Position numbers and translations under genes: made by a program | In this document: piece by piece, positions 59,359-64,000 of the stretch | Layout: each line of letters starts with the position of its first letter | How positions within the stretch are numbered: the first letter of the stretch is position 1 | Assembly: GCF_030160075.1 (NCBI RefSeq) | Contig: NZ_BSNQ01000003.1 | Coordinates: 366,625-430,624 of the forward strand | DNA from: Dyella lipolytica | Lineage (GTDB): Bacteria; Pseudomonadota; Gammaproteobacteria; Xanthomonadales; Rhodanobacteraceae | Reading direction: 5' to 3' | DNA length: 64,000 nucleotides | Notes under the pieces: model-generated | Seen by the model: only the letters and a program-made list of their open reading frames with translations | What the model was told of the DNA's origin: nothing | The model's database searches: none

Positions 59359-59555
59359 ATGCGCAAGTGGCATTCGTCCCTCCCAAATTAACACCAAACA
59401 AACCCCTGAAGCCCCATCTCTTCCACAGAAAGAGATCGGTGCTCCAATCGAGGAAACGTGCGCTTCATCAGCTAGTCAATCGGGCTGGTGGTGTATAGGT
59501 AATTTGCACGCCGTAGACACACCTCGGTGTTACATTCCATGCGGCAATTGGTGCC
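59359..59555 (+). other. Leader region with mini-ORF and hairpins before the secreted orphan
   Basis: A ten-codon ORF (59359-59391, MRKWHSSLPN) has a perfect AAGGAG five bases upstream of its ATG. It is followed by a hairpin ATCTCTT/AAGAGAT near 59416-59437 and a GCGGCA/TGCCGC hairpin near 59543-59557, just before the AGGGGG ribosome site of the next gene. It could be an upstream-peptide leader or just remnants. No longer gene fits here. Confidence 0.35.
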
Positions 59556-59581
59556 GCAACCCAGAGAGATAGGGGGTTTTT

Positions 59582-60070
59582 ATGTTCCGCAAATCAAACG
59601 GATTCATTTCGCGCAAAGCCGTTATGTCGACACTGTTTGCAGCGGTCTTGTCCACATCAGCGTTTGCGCATCAACCACCTGCGACCGGTTTGGGGCAATC
59701 GTGGCCGAATGCGACGGATGTCAGCGTCAGTCCGCACTATCACGTTTACGTCTTCCTTCGCGATGGCATTCGCTACATTCAGATCAACGATCTGAACGGT
59801 ACGGTACGCGGTGCCATTGCTGAGGCAGATCACGTTGTGCTTGTGTTGCCGGTGGGTGTCGACGCTCAGTATGTCACTACATCGCAAGCCAGTACTCAAG
59901 CTGCGAGTGCAGCCGACGCAAGCACGGTCGAGACGATTTACAGTGATAGCTCAACGCGCATTACAGCGTCGCCAGCAAGTAGCGGGGCCGTCCAATTAAA
60001 TGTGCTCACCTCAGATACCTGCACTGCCTGGAATTGCACCGGAATATCAACTCCTATAACCGGTCAGTAA
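59582..60070 (+). CDS. Orphan secreted protein
   Basis: I do not recognise this 162-residue protein. It has a signal peptide (residues about 1-29, ending STSAFAHQ) and a compact region with HYHVYVFLRDGIRYIQINDLNGTVRGAI, suggestive of a small beta sandwich. A Ser/Ala/Thr-rich tail contains two cysteines in DTCTAWNCTG that may form a disulfide. AGGGGG lies before the ATG; a start at 59624 is possible. Base composition is lower in GC than the flanking core genes. It converges on the MASE1 gene. Confidence 0.65.
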   Translation: MFRKSNGFISRKAVMSTLFAAVLSTSAFAHQPPATGLGQSWPNATDVSVSPHYHVYVFLRDGIRYIQINDLNGTVRGAIAEADHVVLVLPVGVDAQYVTTSQASTQAASAADASTVETIYSDSSTRITASPASSGAVQLNVLTSDTCTAWNCTGISTPITGQ

Positions 60071-60083
60071 CCTGCGAACATGC

Positions 60084-61739
60084 TTAGCTAATATAGAGTT
60101 TAAGTGCGGGGGGAGCACCATGCGACTCCCGCACTTGCTGATTAGCATCATGAATTAAAGCTGTTATCTGAAGCTTGTCATCTCGGGTTCTAACATGGAG
60201 CTCGCCATCATAAAGACGAACATGATCTCTCATAGCGTCGGTATCTAGCCCGTTGGCTCCAAGTTTCGATGCTAATTGCTGGCTTTCGAACTTTTTAAAA
60301 ACGGGGTCGTTGATATCGGAGTGGTTGACCAGCCCTTCTACACGCAGCACGGCCCATTGCTGACTATTTGTATGGCCTCCGCGCAGCGATATCATGATGG
60401 TTGACCATGCCTGTTGCTCGCAAATGTAAACCACAGCTTCGCAAGCGAGGCGGTAGATCGCCGCATGGACGCTTGGCGAAAGCTGGCTCAATCCACGACC
60501 TTTAAGTTCAAAGCGATAAGCGAATCCGGCCTCGTCCAAAGTTCGCGCGATGGTTTCGCGTAACGCAGCGGGCAACCCGCGCTCACGCCAGACAGTGGGA
60601 TGCATAGATTCTGCGAGCCTGTACACCTGGCTTTGTGTTGCGGCTGCCTGCTTGTAATAGTTTTGACCTTCGGTCGCGGGCAGCATGTGCTTGAAACGAT
60701 TGAGCAGGCGAGTTTGCGTCAGCTGTAACATGCCGCCAATCTGCTCAAGCGCTTGCGCACTTTGGCGCATGCGTATTTCACACAGATATAGCCCTTGTTG
60801 AGCGAGTTTGACTGCGACCTTCGCGTTCATGCGTTCCTGTGCTTCAGCGGCATTTTGTGCCGTGATATGCGCCCCTAGCGCAAATAAGCATGTTGATGAG
60901 AAGGTAATTAATGCCTGAGCTCCGGCGATGTCTAGAGTGTCCGGGCGCGCTTCTAGCTCGGGATAAATACAGGCCATCACTGCAGGAATGCCAAAAGCGG
61001 CTGCACGCCAGCCATGCTTCATCGTGAGCCATGCAACGGGTAGGAACATCGCCATCCGAATGATCGGCCGAGCGTCTTGGGACGCGTGGTGATTAATCCA
61101 GACAAGTACTGCGAGCGTTGGAAGCAAGAGCACCACCGTCTCAAGTGTCAGGCGGCTCTTGGCCCATTGAATAAGATGTGTCATCAAGGGCGCTGGTTTT
61201 TGCAATCGGACTGCTAAAGCAATTGGCACGACAGCCAGGATGCCAGCATATCGGCCTAGGAATATCTGCGCGATTTGAAGTACATGAAAATGAAAGGGAG
61301 GCGTCGGTGCTGGGAACGCGAATACGATCGAGAGGACAGCGAAAAACATCGCAGTCCAAATCGCAGATGCCAAGAAAATGCAAATAAGCAGGGCATTGAC
61401 CCTGACGAGTCGTTTTGAGGGGAACAGCGAAAGCTTCTTCCTACACCACCAAACGGCAGGCATGGCATAAAGGATGGACGGAATCGAATTGAAAATGGTC
61501 CAGGCGAGCCCGAGCTGGTCGAGACACAAATAGTTGTAGTAGACGAGTGGAGTGAGTTCGGCCAATACCAGCGTAGGCCAATAGCGGTAAGGCAGAAGTA
61601 TCAAGCAACTCAGACGCAGTCCGCCAAGCAGGAACCAGTTGGCGTTTGAATATGGCCTCAAGATCGCAAAGGCCACCGCGTAGCCGACGAAGACCGCAAT
61701 CTGTCGTAGCCACTTGTTGTCAGCGATCGATTTCAGCAT
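60084..61739 (-). CDS. MASE1 sensor protein with degenerate histidine-kinase region
   Basis: This 551-residue protein has an N-terminal MASE1-like membrane domain (about 10-305, eight or more spans, RPYSNANWFLLGGLRLSCLILLPYRYWP). The C-terminal part (about 320-540) is arranged like a LytS/NarL-group kinase but lacks key residues. The DHp helix reads LCEIRMRQSAQALEQIG, with no phospho-His. The expected N-box asparagine is replaced (LACEAVVYICEQQA), and no DxGxG motif is seen. It may bind a partner rather than phosphorylate it. GAGGAG precedes the ATG. The gene is lower in GC than its neighbours and no response regulator is adjacent. Confidence 0.75.
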   Translation of the reverse strand: MLKSIADNKWLRQIAVFVGYAVAFAILRPYSNANWFLLGGLRLSCLILLPYRYWPTLVLAELTPLVYYNYLCLDQLGLAWTIFNSIPSILYAMPAVWWCRKKLSLFPSKRLVRVNALLICIFLASAIWTAMFFAVLSIVFAFPAPTPPFHFHVLQIAQIFLGRYAGILAVVPIALAVRLQKPAPLMTHLIQWAKSRLTLETVVLLLPTLAVLVWINHHASQDARPIIRMAMFLPVAWLTMKHGWRAAAFGIPAVMACIYPELEARPDTLDIAGAQALITFSSTCLFALGAHITAQNAAEAQERMNAKVAVKLAQQGLYLCEIRMRQSAQALEQIGGMLQLTQTRLLNRFKHMLPATEGQNYYKQAAATQSQVYRLAESMHPTVWRERGLPAALRETIARTLDEAGFAYRFELKGRGLSQLSPSVHAAIYRLACEAVVYICEQQAWSTIMISLRGGHTNSQQWAVLRVEGLVNHSDINDPVFKKFESQQLASKLGANGLDTDAMRDHVRLYDGELHVRTRDDKLQITALIHDANQQVRESHGAPPALKLYIS

Positions 61740-62125
61740 CTCCGCTACTCCTCAGCTCGAGATAACCGCACCCCTGCCGTCCGTAAGCGGTATGGCTGTC
61801 CAATAACATGGCAAAGCTAAAATTGTGCCATTGCATCGGGACCGTGGTTCGATGGCGGGCAGTTTCAAGCTGCAATGGCTTTTCGCGGATTCCCAACGTT
61901 CTTCTGGCCCTAATGGTACCCGCCTAAGGTGATTCAAAACGTGAAGACGGTAGGGTCGAATTGACGCCACGCCACGTTTACCGGCCGGGATATACCACCT
62001 ATGTTTCCGATGAAATGCCTGCCGCGCACAGGGACAACGGCCCAAGATCCGCCGTGTGAAGGCGGTGGCCTTAAGGTCTTGCCTCGTGTGAGATAATCGC
62101 TGTCCCCGCAACACCCCAAGTCCCC
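61740..62125. other. Divergent intergenic region (386 bp)
   Basis: No convincing ORF was seen between the MASE1 gene and the AT-hook gene. A small hairpin CCGCC/GGCGG lies at 62049-62065. A good -10 box GATAAT (62092-62097) with a poor -35 lies 29 bp before the AT-hook ATG. The rest shows no recognisable feature. Confidence 0.5.
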
Positions 62126-62422
62126 ATGACTCTCCCTAAAGATGCCTTCCGTCGGTTCCAGGAAGAACTTGCGGCCCTCGAGAAACAAATCGAAGATCGC
62201 ACACCCAAAATGTCCAAGAAGGAGGCCGCCAAGCAAGCTGCCGCCTCAGCGATGGCAAGCGCGCGGGAGGAGTTTTTGGCCCTGCGGGAGCGTTACAAGC
62301 TGTCTGTCGCGGATGTGGTGTCGTTCTTTCCCGAGGAAGAGGGCATTGCCTACCTGCAAGGGCTGATTGCGCAGTCGCAGGCCAAGCCGCGGCGCGGGCG
62401 CAAACCTAAAACCGACGTCTAA
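62126..62422 (+). CDS. Small coiled-coil protein with C-terminal AT-hook
   Basis: This 98-residue protein has an N-terminal helical region (about 5-75, RRFQEELAALEKQIED, REEFLALRERYKLSVADVVSFF). A basic tail KPRRGRKPKTDV contains an RGRKP AT-hook-like core. The layout is like H-NS/MvaT nucleoid proteins, with oligomerisation at the front and minor-groove binding at the back. It lacks the standard H-NS tryptophan-containing DNA-binding domain. It may silence AT-rich genes such as those just upstream. The family call is tentative. Confidence 0.65.
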   Translation: MTLPKDAFRRFQEELAALEKQIEDRTPKMSKKEAAKQAAASAMASAREEFLALRERYKLSVADVVSFFPEEEGIAYLQGLIAQSQAKPRRGRKPKTDV

Positions 62423-62531
62423 GCGTACCTGTCGAAAGCGCAACATATTGCGAATGGCGGTGATTTGCTGCCAGCCGGCAACCATGGCCGGACATTCCAC
62501 CAAAGCGACAGTTTGGGTCGCGTTTGGCCAA

Positions 62532-63500
62532 TCAAGGTACCAACACGACGCGGCCCGGCGTGCCCTTGGCGACGGCTTCATAAGCTTCTCGCCCTTCAGC
62601 CAGGGCATAACGATGGGAGATCAACGGCGCATCGAATTTGCCGTGGTCGAAGCCTTGTGTAATAGCGCGCATCAGCCGTGCAGATTCCACGATGCCGAGC
62701 TTTGCACTGTCGGCACCTAGCAGTTGCGTTTCGTTGTGATAGAAGTCGATCAGATCGAAGTCGACCCGACGGTGCCCCGTCGCGCTGATCTCGACCACTC
62801 GACCACGCCGCTTTGCCAATCCAAGGGCGGTTTCGAATGCGATGCCCCCGACACTGTCGAAAACCACATCGACGCCATCGGCAAGGCCCTTCAGATCGCG
62901 CACGTGGGCCACGGTGTGCTCGTCGAAATTCACGAATGCGTGAATGCGCTTTCCTGCCGGCGAGTTTGCATCTACAGGCGATCGATCGATACCGACAATG
63001 CGGCAGTTGAGCGATTTGGCGATCTGCGTGACCGCGCCGCCGACACCGCCACCGACGCCGACTACGGCGATCGTTTCGCCTTCGCGCAATTGCGCGTAAT
63101 CCACCGTGCCTAGCCATGCCACCACGAAATTGACGCCGACCGCCGAGGCTTGCTCATGACTCAGTGCAGCGGGTTTGCGCACCAGTGCGTTGACCGGCAC
63201 CAGGATATATTCGGCATGAGTCCCGTCGGCGGTGAAGCCGATGTCGCCGCCGGTGCCCCATACCTCCATACCCAGCCATGCTTCCGGCCCTCGCTCGACC
63301 ACTCCGCTGAAATCGCGCCCGGGAATTCGCGGCAATACCGTTTGGGAGAAATGACCGGAAACATTCTTGACGTCGCTGGGATTCACAGAGGCCGCATGAA
63401 TCCGCACCAATGCCGAATCCGCTTCGATGCGAGGCGTGGCGACGTCGACGTATTCCATGACCTCGGGGCCGCCGTAACGGCTGAATCGCAGGGCTTTCAT
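62532..63500 (-). CDS. Zinc-independent quinone oxidoreductase-like dehydrogenase
   Basis: This is a medium-chain reductase of the QOR group (322 residues), probably NADPH-dependent. It has MKALRFSRYGGPEVMEYVDV, the NPSDVKNVSG segment, LPRIPGRDFSGVVE and a nucleotide motif VVGVGGGVGGAVTQIAKSL. The zinc-binding cysteine lobe is absent. The substrate is unknown; quinones or enones are typical. The start is ATG 63500 with GGGAG six bases upstream. Confidence 0.87.
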   Translation of the reverse strand: MKALRFSRYGGPEVMEYVDVATPRIEADSALVRIHAASVNPSDVKNVSGHFSQTVLPRIPGRDFSGVVERGPEAWLGMEVWGTGGDIGFTADGTHAEYILVPVNALVRKPAALSHEQASAVGVNFVVAWLGTVDYAQLREGETIAVVGVGGGVGGAVTQIAKSLNCRIVGIDRSPVDANSPAGKRIHAFVNFDEHTVAHVRDLKGLADGVDVVFDSVGGIAFETALGLAKRRGRVVEISATGHRRVDFDLIDFYHNETQLLGADSAKLGIVESARLMRAITQGFDHGKFDAPLISHRYALAEGREAYEAVAKGTPGRVVLVP

Positions 63501-63600
63501 AGGTATCTCCCGTAGCGGCAACGCGAGCAGTTTACGTGACCGCTATGCCGACGATCGATTGCCTTGTTCTGATCGCTCCAAGCCAGGAAGGAAGCAGCAA

Positions 63601-63626
63601 TCTAAGGTAAGACCGCTCTAAGCTAA
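63601..63626. promoter_or_regulatory. Direct repeat upstream of the response regulator
   Basis: TCTAAGGTAA (63601-63610) and TCTAAGCTAA (63617-63626) are two near-identical 10-mers with a 16-bp period in the spacer between the divergent QOR and response-regulator genes. They lie 63 bp before the latter. They could be an autoregulatory OmpR-family site, but no named box fits exactly. Confidence 0.35.
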
Positions 63627-63688
63627 TCTCTGCACAATCGACCGTAGAGACAGTGCCTTATAGTGCGGTCGGGCGAAGGAAAGACGTT

Positions 63689-64000
<312 letters not shown>

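Overview
The window looks like chromosomal DNA of a high-GC gammaproteobacterium of the Xanthomonadales, most likely Rhodanobacteraceae (Dyella, Luteibacter, Frateuria or Rhodanobacter type). This is inferred from gene content and order: rpoE-rseA-mucD-lepA-lepB-DUF4845-rnc-era-recO, ftsK-lolA, rarA and serS close together, and S-methyl-5'-thioinosine phosphorylase beside nagZ and hpt. Most of the window is ordinary core genome, densely packed and rich in ATGA/TGATG start-stop overlaps. No rRNA, CRISPR array, integrase or transposase was seen.

Layout. 1-8100: a small S26 signal peptidase, PEP synthase (ppsA) divergent from its regulatory kinase (ppsR) across a spacer with nested inverted repeats, DUF1249, a three-tRNA operon (Ala-Glu-Asp) with a clear sigma70 promoter, a CPA2 antiporter and a periplasmic FKBP isomerase. 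8190-15760: ugd-slyX-DUF2058, a FadB/FadJ-type beta-oxidation protein, and an unknown protein coupled to a REC-like/PAS/GAF/GGDEF/EAL c-di-GMP enzyme. 15800-25400: the envelope-stress and lepA cluster, headed by a consensus sigma-E/AlgU promoter, ending with a REC-HPt protein. 25440-32260: a YdbH/AsmA-like protein, rlmD, CYTH, nagZ, hpt, MTI phosphorylase and a cold-shock protein. 32270-40870: an ABC exporter, YigZ, YdcF, an aldehyde-metabolism group (Zn-ADH, YqhC-like AraC regulator, ALDH) and xseA. 41000-50520: a CoA hydrolase/transferase, an HD-GYP protein, aat with a FemAB-like protein, trxB, ald and ftsK. 50740-59150: lolA, then an accessory block (YoaK, class A acid phosphatase, TonB-dependent receptor), then rarA, a membrane protein, serS and another membrane protein. 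59218-62125: tRNA-Ser followed by a visibly less GC-rich stretch with an orphan secreted protein and a MASE1 protein with a degenerate kinase region. 62126-64000: a small AT-hook protein, a quinone-reductase-like protein and the start of an OmpR-type response regulator cut by the window edge.

The most interesting signals are regulatory or accessory: the ppsA/ppsR nested inverted repeat; a terminator-like hairpin just upstream of ald; a Pho-box-like site before a receptor-phosphatase operon that splits the lolA-rarA neighbourhood; two sigma-E-type promoters (rpoE strong, FKBP weaker); 21-bp-phased direct repeats between the ADH and AraC genes; a probable pseudo-histidine kinase; and a dispersed intergenic repeat with one well-kept and one decayed copy.
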